Part shown: positions 45,356 to 58,645 of the stretch, one piece after another
Position numbering within the stretch: the first letter of the stretch is position 1
Layout: each line of letters starts with the position of its first letter
Assembly (NCBI RefSeq): GCF_024868665.1
Contig: NC_079914.1
Coordinates: 7,654,310-7,718,309 of the forward strand
Direction: 5' to 3'
Source: Triplophysa rosa
Taxonomy: Eukaryota > Chordata > Actinopteri > Cypriniformes > Nemacheilidae
Length of the DNA: 64,000 bases
Translations under genes and position numbers: made by a program
Notes under the pieces: generated by a model
What the model saw: the letters and a program-made list of their open reading frames with translations, nothing else
The model's database searches: none
Told to the model about the DNA's origin: nothing

Positions 45356-45939
45356 CCAAGAAAAGTCCTTTAAAGAAATGTAAAATGATACTTAACATCC
45401 ACAAATTATAGCAAATACATGGTTTTCTGATCAAATATTACAAAGAATTCCATTAATCTCAATAAACTTAACTGGAATGTAAAGAAATTAATGCAGTATA
45501 ATATTCTGCAATTGCACAAAAACACTGCAACCGCTGCTTCATCTAAAAGCTGTTCTTCTGTGTGGAACGACTGCATTTTCATAGAGAACCAGAGGGGAAC
45601 AAAGTCGCACGGTCTTGAGGGAGTTTGCACCGGCCATCCATAATCCTGTTCGGTGCCTATTTATAGGCCTCCTTTACATTTTTCACTTTCACATTTTATA
45701 GGGTAATGATTATTTCTCAGCGGAAGTAAATAGCACAGCACAAACATCCTCTGCATGTGAGGGCCGGCTGTGATTTATACCCACACACAAAGTAGTGCAC
45801 AGGCCTTTCCCCTTAATTCCTGACTCTTACACGGCAAGTCTCAGAGGAGCTTGAACCTGTGCTTTTGCGATGCTCTTGCATCCCATGACCCCTCTATGCT
45901 ATCCGTGTGTGCGCATCTCTCACAAACATTTAGCATGGC

Positions 45940-46300
45940 GTAGGAGGTTCGAGTGCGTGCAGGTGTAATGGTCCACTTTACGTACCCTTGAGTCAAAAGG
46001 ACGTGGCTCGGGGAAACTGGCAGGGCAGCAATAGACCCGGACCACCTCACCCAGTTGCCCATTGTCTGTCTCATCTCGAGGGCCGGTTTGATGAATCAGT
46101 TCTGGGCTCTGGCTTTTGTGAGCGTGCCGTCAAGCCTGCAGGTGCTTTATAGACGAGGGTCTGAGATGGTACAGTTAATTACCCTACAGGGGTGCGCATC
46201 TCCCCCATGCCGTTTGATGTGCAGAGCTTGAGCGAGGTAAAGGGAGTCCTAAAGTGATGCAAATAATCCATTAGAGGTAACTTGACTAGCCTGTTTGTCT
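45940..46300. promoter_or_regulatory. candidate regulatory block with TAATTA and octamer
   Basis: Unique sequence with TAATTA at 46176-46181 and ATGCAAAT at 46257-46264. It is GC-richer than the flanking intron and has no coding frame. Confidence 0.35.
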
Positions 46301-47449
46301 GCGCCGAAATGAGCGATTTGAATAACACGGGATGCGGAATAAACATTTTAGCCAAAGCATTGAAAACATTTATGCCTAGTTAGCGAGAGGTAATTTTGTT
46401 TGGTTTTATCTGTATAGATAGGGGTAAAGCCAGATTTAAACAGGACTGGTTTTTCCTCAGGAAATTGGGCAAAATTGTGGTTTTAAAACGCACTGTAAAT
46501 TTAAAGGCTTTGTTGGCAGAAATGCAATATAATATACCTAACTATGTGATCAGAGGTGTATAAAGACCTTACATAATGAAGCGTTATGTTTTCATTATCT
46601 TAGAATGAACTATTTTTATCTACATACACCGCAGGTCCCCTTACATGGAATTCGCCATGTTTAATCTAGAATTTGCTAAAGTGACTAAATGTCTTGTGTC
46701 TCTTAGCGATATTTTGTGAGCTGATGAACTGTCAAAAGCTGTCGTCAAAAGCCGTAGGTTAATGTGCATGAGATTGTGCAACCGCAGGTTGTCATGGCAA
46801 GTTCTATGGGTTCTATTCTATATTGAGTGACTGTAACGCCATAATCCTAAAATGAGAGTGGATTATGAATGAATACACCAGATTACCATTCAGTGACACA
46901 AACACATTGTGAATACATACTTGTGCAAGAGGAACATTTATAGCACTTCTAAATGCAGAAATATGATATACTTTATAATTGACAATGATCCTCGTTTATG
47001 ATCCTTAAACAATAATTATGACTCAGTGATCATATTGTTTTTTGGGAGACGTCCTTATTTCTGGTCGAGCAGGTTGTTAAAGAGCCCACAGACAAACCTC
47101 ACCCCCAAAAATTATATTACGATTACAAAAACCTGTCATATAATAGGTCTGCCTGTAATTAAATGATACAAACTGAGAGACGCATAGTTTTCTTAGAGTC
47201 AATGAGTTGTCAAGTGAATCAATGTTACTTCCTAATTGACTTCCAAAGAAAGCGCAGCATGAAAGACTTTAATCTGATAGATCTCGGCTAGATCGCACGC
47301 ACCTGCAGGCACCCATTTGACAGTATCTTGTAAATATAAAACTGTGTCAAAAAAACAGAAACTTCGGTAAAAAAAATTTCACATAAACACAATATTTCAC
47401 CTCTCCGTCTTCACTCAAAATTTAAGAAACATCACCACAAAGATAATAA

Positions 47450-47900
47450 ACAACGTTTCCTAGCATGAAACTTGTTTTGCATCCTGGGGAGACCCCTGGT
47501 TTTCTCCCCGTGACCCTTGCAGACCACCGCCAACCCCATCTCATGCAGTCTAATGAGGACTAAGCCATGTCACTAACCGCAGTTCTCCAGCTAACCTCCG
47601 ACCACAATGGGATGTGACAACTTCCACCACAGGGCTAAATTCTTTTCATTTGCCACAGCCAGAGGTCAAGCCCACCGGCTACAATCACGCTAACAGAAGC
47701 CTACACTCCTGAATATCCCTCCCGGCTCCTCCTTTCAGCATCTGAAGCGACCGAAAGTTCCACCAATAACTAAACGCACGATTTATTATTACCGTTACGC
47801 TCCGTATCATTCAGGACCAAAACAACAGATGTTGATCATGCTTCATTTCTCTGGAATATTCATGATGCAATAATCGGAGGAATATCACAACACACTTTCC
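47450..47900. promoter_or_regulatory. possible intronic regulatory block
   Basis: Repeat-free, C-rich stretch in the proposed intron 1. Support is composition only. Confidence 0.2.
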
Positions 47901-50900
47901 TCTGCGGCCTTTGACAGTTCGTCAACATCACAATTCAATCCTAGCTAAGAAGCATTAAGTGCTTTTCTGTGAGATTCGATGATACGCACCAGTTAACCGT
48001 TTCAGTCCCTTAGTCACGCAAGTGTTGCAACACCTCAGTTTAATTTCAAAGAAATAAATGGTTCTTTTACTACTACGTCCTCCCAAAATAATTTTTACTA
48101 GTGTTTTATTTACTACTAAAGTACACTTTAAGATGGATTGTCCTGCACCGAAATTACCAAGAAACCATGTACGTTGGCCAACTACTTGTGTCGAACCAGG
48201 AAGCTCTGATGTCGATGTCCTTATCACATGAAGTTTCCAAAACAACAACGACTAGACTGATGTAAAACAAAGCTAGATAATTCTAAACTAGATCTTTTTT
48301 TAATAAGAGCTCTGTACAGTGGACGCGTCTGATGTTGACTGTTATGACTTTTATTTGGTATTCTTGCATTTATAAAGCTAAAATATGTAAAAAAAATCTT
48401 AAAAATGACAAAATTAGGCATTAACAAAGTACATAAAAACATTGCACAAAACAGTTTCTTTACCTTACGCAGATTTGTAGCTGTAAGCTTACAATAATGA
48501 CTAATATGTGGAAGACGTCAGTTTGACATAATTTGACTTCAAACTGCATAAAGCAAAGTATGACTTACAACTAAGAAGTAACCTGCAAATTTATGTTTCA
48601 AACAGAGGCAAATGTTACTGACTGCAGCTTTAAATAACCTGATAAAATGTAGCAAAGCTAGTTAAAGATGGTGTAGAAATCCTAAATTAAATTACTTTTA
48701 ATAATAAAAGGTGTACTTGAAACTATGAGTGCAATTCGTAAACAAAACCCAATAATGCAGTAATGCTAATTATTTGTTTACGTAGAACATTTCATAATCA
48801 TTTGGCTCTCAAGTAGGTGCAAACGCAGAGCAGTTCTGTCAAAGAATTGCAGATAACGGGTCGAGTAGCGCTCAAGCCACTGCCATCATGATGGTGAAAA
48901 GAGCGACGAGAGGTTCGGCCTCCTACACTCGGTCATTAGGAATTTCCCTACTCCAAACCCCTGCTACAGCGCTCCATCAAATCCCCTTCACCTCTTTCAT
49001 GAGATAAATTTGTAAAGCTCAAACCATCTTCTAACACCATCACCTCCTCTTCTTCAGAACACAGAGCAGAACTCAAAGAGAAGCTCTTTGGTGAATCTTT
49101 AATAGGCCGCAGAGGATCTGTCATTTTCATGAGCGAGAAGTTCTGGAGAAATGTAGCTTTGCTCTGTACGTGAACGATTTTGTCAAGTATGTGATCGCGA
49201 AATACTTTTAAAAACACAAGCTTATTTTCAGGTACAATTGCGCAAATTATGATGCAATGCAAGCATGTCTTCTCTTATTATAGAATCTAACTGGTTAAAC
49301 ACTGTGGTGTGAAGAGAATTCTTGTTGAGCAAGTAAATTAAAGTGAGCTACATTTGACATCTTAATACCTACCTAAACGATAACTTTTGATTTATTGACA
49401 TTTGAAAGTAACTCCGGTATCAGCAGTTGAGTCATGAGGTTTGTTTCCACCACAGTAACACAAGAACATACGTTAAATATGTATAACAGGACCGCAAGCC
49501 GGCAACACGCTAACCAAGAATTTGTGATTACATTTCTGGCCTTGATTGCCTATGTTGTGTTTTTATGAGTATGCAAGTCCTTTAAATTTTAAATATGTGC
49601 CCTCGAGTTGTCATACAAAAATGTAGATTTTTGTCTCTTCCTGATAGCAACTGCCTTTTGCATTTCTCTTTTTCAAATATAAAAAGGCTCCCAGGATACC
49701 AGGTTTAACTTAGTATCATAAATCTGCACACGACTCCTTGCCTCCAATGGAAAGCATTATACAAAACTTTAGCAAAAGGCAAACAATAATAAAAAGCTTA
49801 TCGGAGGAACATCTGCAGATCAATCGAAAAGGACCTCAACTTTTCTAAACGGAAAAATATATTGACAGTTATGAGTGAATACTAGCATTTTAAAGTTACT
49901 TTTAGCCAGCATCAACATCACATGCTGTTTACTTATCAGGTTGGCAAAGAACTTTAAATAACTGCAAATGTTAAATCAAGATCCAGATGAAAACTGGCTG
50001 CTTAAATAGGGTGCTGTTCCTGCCAAAATGCCAGACGTCCTCAAAGTCATCTCAACTGACTCTCTTTGAGTATAAAATAAAAACTGTAGTTACTCACATT
50101 CGTGTCTTTCCAATTTCACTAAGGCAGCGGATATGTTTTTGTATTTTTACCCATGTTCCCACAGGCCTACTTCTGTTGCACCTGCGGTTAAAGACAACCG
50201 ATGGCCACGACAAATGACGCTGTTAAAAACAGTCTGATGATCTTGTAAAACCAAGTACATGCAAAAAACACATTTGGCCTGTTATCAACCACTACAAATG
50301 CTTGCGACATCAAAACATCAATATTAATGAGATTCCCTGGGATATATTTGGCCAACGTCTGCAAAAAACCCATGACTTTTAGCAGCTCAGCACACGCTTT
50401 GACCCGGAGACCCAGAGATACTAACGTGACAGACTCCTTGTTCAAAGAAACTGGCCTGCTTTCATCTCCAGCTTTTTTCCTAGCCACACTGGCCCAAGCC
50501 ATCTGCTTTACTCTAATGCGCGGCTTAAAAGAGTCGTTTTTTTTCCCAAGGCTTCCCAAGCACGATAAACAGCCTTTATGTAGCTCACCCCTGTTTACAG
50601 CATGCAGTATGCTGCGCTGTAAAATATTCACTGTTAAACTGTCAACGAAGCTAGCCACTCGCCCGGCTTTCACAGTATGGTGGCACTAGCCCTCGGTCGC
50701 CACCTCCTTGGCCTCCCACCAATGCCTGCTCGCGATGAAGCCCTGGATCCGGCCCACTTCTCTAGACCCTCCAGAGGAATTCAAACACCCCACTAGCTTC
50801 CAGGCCTAGCTTAAGACATGTGTTAAGGGTTTTTTTTATTCACTGCTCCTCAAAGGCAACTGGCAAAGGTCTTAAAGTTCCTACTTGGCATGACTTCTGA

Positions 50901-52899
50901 AAAAAACACACAACAGCTTCCTGCTACAGCTCTCTCCGGCTGTTTGTTTCCCTGACTGAGGTCCTGTCGTGGAAGATCCAGAAATGAGGGGGTGTTACGG
51001 CTCACTCCAGCCACAGACCTCGACAGCCCTTGGGCCGGAGAAACTCGGCTGAAGCTGATGAGTGTTAGTATGCCATGCTGGCGTGGCCAGCTATTTGCAA
51101 CACATGGAGTATTGCGTATTAAGAGAGACAGGCTTTCAAAACACAGAGCCTCTTCCCTGCTCTCCATGTCATCCTGTGTGAGAAATATAAAGAGTCATTT
51201 GCGAGAGGACGCAGCAAATGCCGAAAGCATCCAGCACGACAGATTTTTTTTGCTGTTGGATCAAAGCACATATTGACTGAGATTTTCTCATTTTTTATGA
51301 CAAATGCAAGCTGTCAGCGTCTCTATTACCATGTTTGCAGTGGCATATGCATCGCGTAATTATGCCATGAAACCGGGTTCGCTTCCCGGGGAAATCTAAA
51401 ATATCTAAACAAGGAGAGAGTGAAAAGAGAGTAATGACAAATTGCAGGAAGCACATTTGCTTTCGGACGTGCTGAGGGCAGAACTTGAACTCGCCAGCTC
51501 TGCCTTAAGCACATGCTAGCAATAGCATGCCAACAAAACCGTTCTATATCATAAGACCAAATATGCATTTGTATGACTGTACGCATAACTGAAATTATAT
51601 GTTGAAAGCCGTTTCATAGAATATACATACAGTACTAAAGTAATCTCAATTTTAACCCTTTAAAACGTTTCTTAGGAAAACTGGTTTGATTTTTTCAAAT
51701 CAGCCATTTTAATATTGATCAAGCTCACTTGAAAACATCGGATTGCTCCTGATCCAATAGACTAGAATAGGCCTAAATGTGCACTTTGCAATAAAAAAGT
51801 AGTCATCTAGTATGGGTTTTAATGGTATATCTAGAGTGCAAAATGACCAATTTAATGCCAACATATACATATAATTCAAGTTAATTACAGAAAAGTGGTT
51901 CAATCATAATGTCATAAAAGTCTAATGTTTACTCCATATTTTTCCTTATTATAGATTTATTACAAGGTTACACTTAATTTATAAGGTAACTATGCAAGAT
52001 AATTTTACAAACAGTATTTTCATGTTCGTGCTGATTCATTGTCCAGTGTGAACCAGACAAACCCTGTATTAACTACAGTGCACCACGTCACAGTACGTGT
52101 CACTGGTATTCACAAATCAGAGTTATGCATTGCTTGAAATTACAACACCAAATAAATCAATCAAGACACGATAGAACATAAAAAGGTCTGTGTATGCGTG
52201 TTGTAAAGTAAACTTTACTGTTGTCAATTAAAAAAAAATTACGAACAGGCGTGTATAAAACATATTATACATTATTAAACGTGTATAAACGTGTAACTGT
52301 CATATGCCAATGCTTAGAAGGAAAGTTTTGCCAAACTTATAAAGACATGCTCTATTGTGCGATAAACAGTGTATTTGCGGCATTTCTGTAGAAAACCAAT
52401 ATTGCAGATGGAAAAAGCTATTTGGCCACTGTCGGTGTAATTCGGTGTGAAATCGTCCTCACATTTCTGCGGCATGTGTCAATCAGACTGACAGTCTTTA
52501 GCTTTAGCTCAACTTGTGCTTTAAACGTGGCGTGACTGCTAAAAACACAACCGACATTCTTGAAAACGACTGAGAAACGCCGTTTTCACGACTGGGTAGG
52601 TTTATTTCTGATGGCATAAATCATGTTTATTCACAATTCTGATAATTGTGGGGTTTAAATTCGATGAATTGACGCAAAAGCTGCGTTAGCTTAGCGCGCT
52701 AACTCCATTAACTAGCCCAAAACTTCTGTCAACTTTCCTCAGTCGCCTGAGATATTTACTCTGTTATAATGCTCTTTATACATACTTTTATCGCACACAA
52801 AGTGTCCCACTGACTAAAAATGCACTTGTTTAATGTCAATAAAACAGTAAAGTGAGATAGTACGCTGTTTTGAAGTTGACTGGATGGGAATGAGTATGA

Positions 52900-53135
52900 A
52901 CTCTTACCAGGAAGTGCCAGCCGAGCTTCACGCGCGCTGAACTGGAGCTCGCGCAGATGAGGATGAGAACGATGATGAGGATGAAGGCGTCTCAATCTGT
53001 CACTTCAAGGTCGAGCTTGAGCTCCTGTCCGACGTTGCAACACACACGAGTTGTCTGCGCGCGGATACGGAGTGTGTTTGTGTTCCTTTGAGTGTGTGCG
53101 TGAGCGCGCTCCTTAAAACGCCATTCCTGACCTGT
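52900..53135 (-). promoter_or_regulatory. nek7: candidate nek7 CpG-rich promoter
   Basis: A local cluster of CpG and GCGCGC motifs in otherwise AT-rich DNA, next to the proposed non-coding exon. A TTTTAAGG run on the minus strand near 53115 could be a weak TATA-like element. Beyond it lies a CA microsatellite. The position at the boundary between nek7 and the lhx9-nek7 intergenic region fits a promoter. Confidence 0.4.
52908..53040 (-). other. nek7: candidate nek7 non-coding exon 1
   Basis: On the minus strand this stretch ends TTCCTG|GTAAGA, a near-consensus donor (GT at 52906-52907), and contains no ATG. It is GC- and CpG-richer than its surroundings. It lies upstream of the exon 2 acceptor at 38165, which requires a 5' exon. 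The right-hand limit is a guess. Inference only; a transcript would settle it. Confidence 0.45.
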
Positions 53136-53141
53136 GTAAGT

Positions 53142-53176
53142 TACACGCACGCACACACACACACACACACACACAC
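53142..53176 (+). repeat. (CA)n microsatellite
   Basis: Alternating CA with two CG interruptions, next to the proposed nek7 promoter. Confidence 0.9.
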
Positions 53177-53249
53177 CCCAGGGAGCTCAAGGGGTGGGAT
53201 ACTTAACACGGGACAAGCGTTCAAAGGGAAAAGAGTAAATACTGAAAGA

Positions 53250-53760
53250 AAGACTAATCTGTTCTATTCTGTACATTGTACTTCCTTCTGTTAAACGCAC
53301 ACTCATTTCTTTTCCGTTCTGTACGTTTCTATTGAATTGTTTAATATTGAACTGTTTACTGTTTTATGAAGTGTTGAGTTTCAATTTTGAAAGTTTATTT
53401 TCTATGTTATTCTTTAAGTTTCTGTTATATTCTGTACGTTTTTATTCTGCTCTACAGATTTGATGTGAATTTTATTCTGTTTTATGTTATGTTCAATTTA
53501 ATATTAGGCTACCTTTAATCTATTCTGTAAATTTCTGTTTATTCTGTCAATTTGACTGTGTTTATGCTGTAAATTTCTATTTTATTCTGAATGTGCATTT
53601 ATATGCTGTAGTTCTATTCTATTCAGTAAATTTTACTCTTCTGTTCTGCAATTTCAACATCTATTTCTGATTTCCTGTTCTGTTCTGTTCTATTCTGTGG
53701 GCATCTATTCTGTTTGTTCTGTTCTGTTCTGTTTTGTAAGTTTCTGTTAATGGCTGGAAT
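53250..53760 (+). repeat. degenerate TTCTG-type tract
   Basis: Repeated TTCTG, ATTCTG and TTCTGTT units interrupted by GTA and AATTT, over about 500 bp. It reads like an old pentamer microsatellite. Confidence 0.7.
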
Positions 53761-55658
53761 ACACTACAAGACTTTTAAAATCTGAACAGATTTTTTTTAT
53801 ATAGACAACATACACTTGCAGACTTTTTGAAAGTTTCAGATAGAAACACACTAACTGATCAAATCTGCAACCTCTGGCACAGACTTTCTGCAACAAGTCC
53901 AGACTGAACATCTGCGGGCAAAATCTGAGCAAAAGTCTTGTATTGTATTTTAGCCTTAAGCAAGAGACACTTCACTTCTGTCTTGTAACCAGAGATGATC
54001 CATTCTGCTGTTCTTAACCTCACCTGATTTCTGTTCCCCTGGAATGTAATGTAACTTCTGGAATTTAGGAACATGTACTTTAATGTCAATTTAAAAAAAT
54101 AATAAATAGCTGCAAAAGATTACCTGTACAACAGACTGCCCTTTTTCGTTCTCCCCATTGAAAAAAACAATACCCCACACAAGAACCACACAAATATTTA
54201 AAGATATTTCCATTTGTATATTTTTTGTTTAAATTATATTGTTTATATGCTCATATTTAAGAGCATACCACAAGGTATGGGTTCGAATTTCCCCATTTTC
54301 TGGTCCCTTGTCTAAATGCTACAGTCCATAGGCCTCTATTATCTGAGTCCAGTTTAAAGATTTTTAACTAAACACGATTTAGACAGAAACAAAATAATAA
54401 TTATAAATGAATGTGTTTTATTCTTTAAGTAACAAAAACGCCATGAGATTAATCACAAATAGTTATTATTATAATCTGGTACATTTTTTTATAGTTTTGT
54501 GGTTCTACAAAACAAAATGAAAATCCTTCCAAGTGTTCTGTGGCACCTACCTTGTTACCACCTGCGGTGCATGTTCCCCGGCTAAAAATCTATCACCTTT
54601 GCAGGAACCAATCTTGAGTGAATTTATCCATGTAAAGAATTGTCTTTTACATTGTGTACTTCAGGTTGAGTTCAGCTGAAACCCCATACAGTAGTAATAC
54701 ATTCAATCAGGACGTTTGAGGGGAGTATTTTTGTTCCGTATAAGTAAAAATGTTCCCTTCTGCGTTTTGACAGTTGATAATCAACAAGTGTTGCGTGCTG
54801 TTTTACCTTTTTTGTCTTGACACATCAATAGCAGCTCTGCTAACCACCTCACAAATACCATATAAGAAAGGTAAAGCACACACTGTGTGTTTTCCCCTTT
54901 TCTTGAACAAGCGTTGAAGATTAAAAGAAACGTCTGCGGAAAATCTGTCAATTCTGTTGGTGAATAACGGCAAGCTGGAATTTAATGGCATGGGTTATAT
55001 TGGGCTCCCTCAACACCCACATTTTGCTCTCGATAAGATCAATGGTGCTCCGTGACAGATATGCACTGTCTTTAGTATCTTCCAATTTCTGGTTTCTAAG
55101 GGAATAATTAGATAGATGGATAAGAAGCAGCTGTTATGACTGCATGCGTTGAAGCTTCGACACTCGAATCTGTTGTCTCGGAATCTGCGTAATAATCCAA
55201 TGAGTCGATTGTTCCAAAAGTAGAATGATGGCGGTTCTGTAATTTGAACTTTTTTTAGAAAATTGTTTTGCCTCGTTTGATTTTGTATGTTTTTGGAATG
55301 TAGATTAGCTTGGCTTTTTTGGGGTCGTGTTTTTCTTTGCCTTGAAACAAAGTTTTTTTTTATTCGTATTGTATTGAAAAAAATCTTGATTTCATTTATC
55401 ATTGCAGCTGTCAATATAAAAAGAATCAACTCACCTGTATGGAAACACAGACGTGTGCTTTTGTCTGGGTCTGTTTTGTTTGCTTGTGTGTCTGCAGTCG
55501 TGGAATTCAGGCTGTTCTCGCATCTTTGACATTTTTAAGAATGCACATTTATTGTTTATTATGCATTGCTTATAGTCTCAGAACAAATTATTTATCTTAA
55601 TATTCATTATTATTTATGTGAATATTTAAAAGCAAAAACAATAATACTGAGACTATCA

Positions 55659-55870
55659 TTAAAGGAATAGTTTAACCAAAACTGATAAATCATTTATTCA
55701 CCCTCATATCGATTAAAGCATGATTTTTCTTCTGTGGACCTCAAAAGAAGATATTTTAAGAAATGTCATCAGTGGTTTTGTGCCCATACAATGGAAGTCA
55801 ATAGGATCTAATATTATTTGGTTACCAACATTCTTCAAAATATCTTCTTTTGTGTTCTGCTGAAGAAAGA
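55659..55870. mobile_element. palindromic foldback MITE copy
   Basis: Begins TTAAAGGAATAGTTTAACC and carries both arms and the centre CCATACAATGGAAGTCAATA. The right end is lost. Confidence 0.7.
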
Positions 55871-56359
55871 TTGTTGATGATGAATGATTGATGTTGAAAG
55901 ATTGTGGTTAAAGATTCAAGTTATCCCACCTGTGTCACTAGCAGTACTTAGAAAATCTGCATTATGGGTAATTTGAGCTTCATATTGTGTAGTGTTAAAT
56001 AAAAAAAGTGATAAAAAACAAACCGTTGTACAAAGAAGCACAATGCCAAGTGTAGCGAAGCATTCCTCGAGTGCTTATTAGTTTAAATTATTAGTTTAGG
56101 AAAAAAAAGTCAAAGTTTGCTTGCTGTTACTTTTATGCACTATTAAAAGTATATATACGGTATACCTGTATATATAGAGAGAGAGAGCCTGTACACCTGT
56201 ATGAATGTGTGAATTTGTATGTGTGCTTTCACTGGCGAGCAATAGGCCTGTGTATCCACCCACGCACTCGACCTGCATGTAAGTCATTGACCTCTGACCT
56301 TTACTTTCACAAAACCTCTGACGTTTAATCTGCAGCTGCTGCTGCAAGGCCCTCAGGGT

Positions 56360-56362
<3 letters not shown>

Positions 56363-56397
<35 letters not shown>

Positions 56398-56493
56398 GTG
56401 TGTGTGTGTGTGTGTGCGTGTGTGTGTGTGTGCGCGTGTGCGTGTGTGCGCGTGCGCGTGTGCGTGTGTGCGCGTGTGCGCGTGTGCGTGTGT
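56363..56493 (+). repeat. (TG)n / (GC-interrupted) microsatellite
   Basis: About 130 bp of TG units with CG interruptions that increase to the right. Frames across it encode artefact His/Thr and Val/Cys runs. Confidence 0.95.
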
Positions 56494-56597
56494 TGGGTGC
56501 AGACGGTACATGAACATGTATTTCTGACATAGAAGTGGGGAGTGATATGCATACTTTCCCAGGGGAAAGGGTGCTGGTGTGGAACTGCTACTGTCTG

Positions 56598-56630
56598 AGA
56601 ACACACACACACACACACATACATACACAA
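56598..56630 (+). repeat. (AC)n microsatellite
   Basis: AC units grading into ATAC. Confidence 0.85.
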
Positions 56631-56713
56631 GTATGTCAGGTTGACTGTACACATCATATGACACTGGGCTTCTGCTTTCTTGCCTCAGCAGTGTATATGC
56701 AATGTACCTGTCG

Positions 56714-56772
56714 GTGTGTGTGCGTGTGTGTGTGTGTGTGTGCGTGTGTGTGTGTGTGTGTGTATGTGTGCG
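56714..56772 (+). repeat. (TG)n microsatellite
   Basis: TG units with a few TGCG interruptions. Confidence 0.95.
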
Positions 56773-57057
56773 TCTCCCTCTCAGGCTCATTCTTGTGTGT
56801 CAGTCACAAAAGCACATGAGTCCACATGACACACACTTCTGCTGTTTACACAACACTGTGTGTTCTGAGGCACACACGTCCACAAGAGACACGTTTGAGA
56901 ATTCCCCAGAGGAGCGTTTTATTGCTCAGAGGTTTCTCCTTTAGAACTCAGGAGTCTTAAAGGAGGTTTTAGTTTTAGAAAATTGTCAAGATTCTCTTAA
57001 GTTTGTTTATGACAAACAAAATAGACATAGATGTGTCAGTTGTTGTCATAGTGAGAT

Positions 57058-57963
57058 CAGGCGCGCAGATGCCACTAGGGACGGGGGAGCCATGACCCCT
57101 TCAGATTCATAGTGACCAGATCCATCCCCCTAACTGTCCTACGAAAGGCGTTAAAACTGAGGATTAATCAGGGTTTCCGCTATGTACATTAGCCTAAGTA
57201 GTGGTGGACAGGCTGTCTGAGCTCTCTGTTTGCTGCTGCTAGCCTGCTACGACTCCTGACGCCGCCCCCGGGTCCTATGAGGAGCTGTTAGCTGCCTCAA
57301 TTGTGCCTGTAGTAGCAGTAACCATAGTGATAAAAAATGGACTGCATAACAGCCACATAAAGGCAATGAAGAGACAAAAAACAATCACCTCGTTTTTTCA
57401 AAAACCAAACAATGTAAGTGTCGTATGCCTGTTGACTTTTCCCAGATGTGGCAGATTCGTTTTGTTATTTATATGTATAGCTAGTCTTTTGCACTTAGCA
57501 AACACAGCAAAACATGGAGAACATGCAATTAGGTGAGTGGACAGAGGCAAATAGCGAATTAACACAAAAAGAATGGTTGGATAAATCAAACAATTATGAT
57601 TTATCATTATCATCGAACCCAATGTACTGTATAAATTGACTGAGGTAAATTTACTGATTTATGTTTAAATAAAACCTATTTTGCAGTAGGCATGAAGTTT
57701 TGGTGGGTGATTGGCATACTAGACAAATAACAGTTTGATCATGCATTGCTAGTGTTGATAGGTAGGCCTTTGTTCATTGTTGTTTATCCATGATTTCAAA
57801 TAAAAATCCTCCAATGGCTTTTTAGTGCAAACCATTAGCCCAAATTACGCAAAGTAACTACTTGAGCACTAGTTAAAGCCCAAATTACGCAAAATAACTA
57901 ACTGAATTGAAATCATTTGATTACAGATTGGTCCCCCCAGTTAAAAAATCCCATGCGCCCCTG
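57058..57963 (+). mobile_element. hAT element with perfect target duplication
   Basis: 906 bp. The ends CAGGCGCGCA and TGCGCCCCTG are inverted copies with one mismatch. The 8-bp sequence AGTGAGAT is duplicated exactly at 57050-57057 and 57964-57971. It keeps the first exon of a transposase but nothing further, so it is non-autonomous. Confidence 0.85.
57366..57413 (+). pseudogene. remnant first exon of a hAT transposase
   Basis: Encodes MKRQKTITSFFQKPNN and then a GTAAGT donor. A short Lys-rich start with ITSFF is the usual N-terminus of ZMYM/TTF-type hAT transposases in fish. The other exons are deleted. Confidence 0.65.
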
Positions 57964-58489
57964 AGTGAGATTATAGAAGTATTTAAAATACATGCAAGAA
58001 AACAATATATCAGATATTATGGTCTGGAGAATTTGATGAGATGTTCATATTGGCTGACTTAAAATGTGCATATTGGACGTTTGCGACAGTATTGAGATCT
58101 TTTCTGAGTAATGTATATACATACTCGGTATGTATAGGTGTTAGTGTCGAATCACATAACGTTTTGGACAAGAATGCAGATTGTATTACCATCATAATTC
58201 ATGTCAGGTAGACTTTTTATTTTTTTGTACTTTTTGTAATTCATAACACTCATTGTAATGCGTGAATCACCAGTCAGCTGACAGTGTGTCAGGAACACAG
58301 CATGCCCAGTTATGATACTGTATCACATGATGCTTTAACAATCACAAACCTCCTTCCTGTGTGGAGCTGTGTGGCTCCTCATGTATGCGTGATTTCCGTA
58401 TAATCGCAGTCTGCAGGGGAGGATAGCGTTCTGTTTGCTTCTGGTTACGGTGACCGTCCACTCCTTCATGTGCTGATGAATAAATCCTC

Positions 58490-58645
58490 CAGTGTGACTA
58501 ATCATTGCCTCCTTTTGATATCTCACCAGGTCCTCATTTTTTGAAGGACTCCCTTTAGTCGTGGGTGTAAAGAGGCTCTCGAGCTTGTCTGCTGAGTTCT
58601 CCCAAAAAATGACTGATTACTGCATATACCTCCTCATATATTGTA
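58490..58645. promoter_or_regulatory. possible intergenic regulatory block
   Basis: Short repeat-free stretch between lhx9 and nek7. Support is weak. Confidence 0.2.

Larger units (their letters stand above)
38165..52907 (-). other. nek7: nek7 intron 1 (inferred)
   Basis: If the exon at 52908-53040 is real, this is a 14.7-kb first intron. It carries several candidate regulatory blocks and dispersed repeats, listed separately. 38600-39250, 48000-50000 and 51300-52850 show nothing I can name. Confidence 0.5.

Noticed and set aside
51355..51400. tRNA gene suggested by GAAACCGGGTTCGCTTCCCG
   Set aside because: It resembles a box B/T-arm, but no box A or cloverleaf surrounds it on either strand.
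56096..56790. Long open frames rich in His-Thr or Cys-Val
   Set aside because: They are translations of the TG/CA microsatellites and exist in several frames at once.
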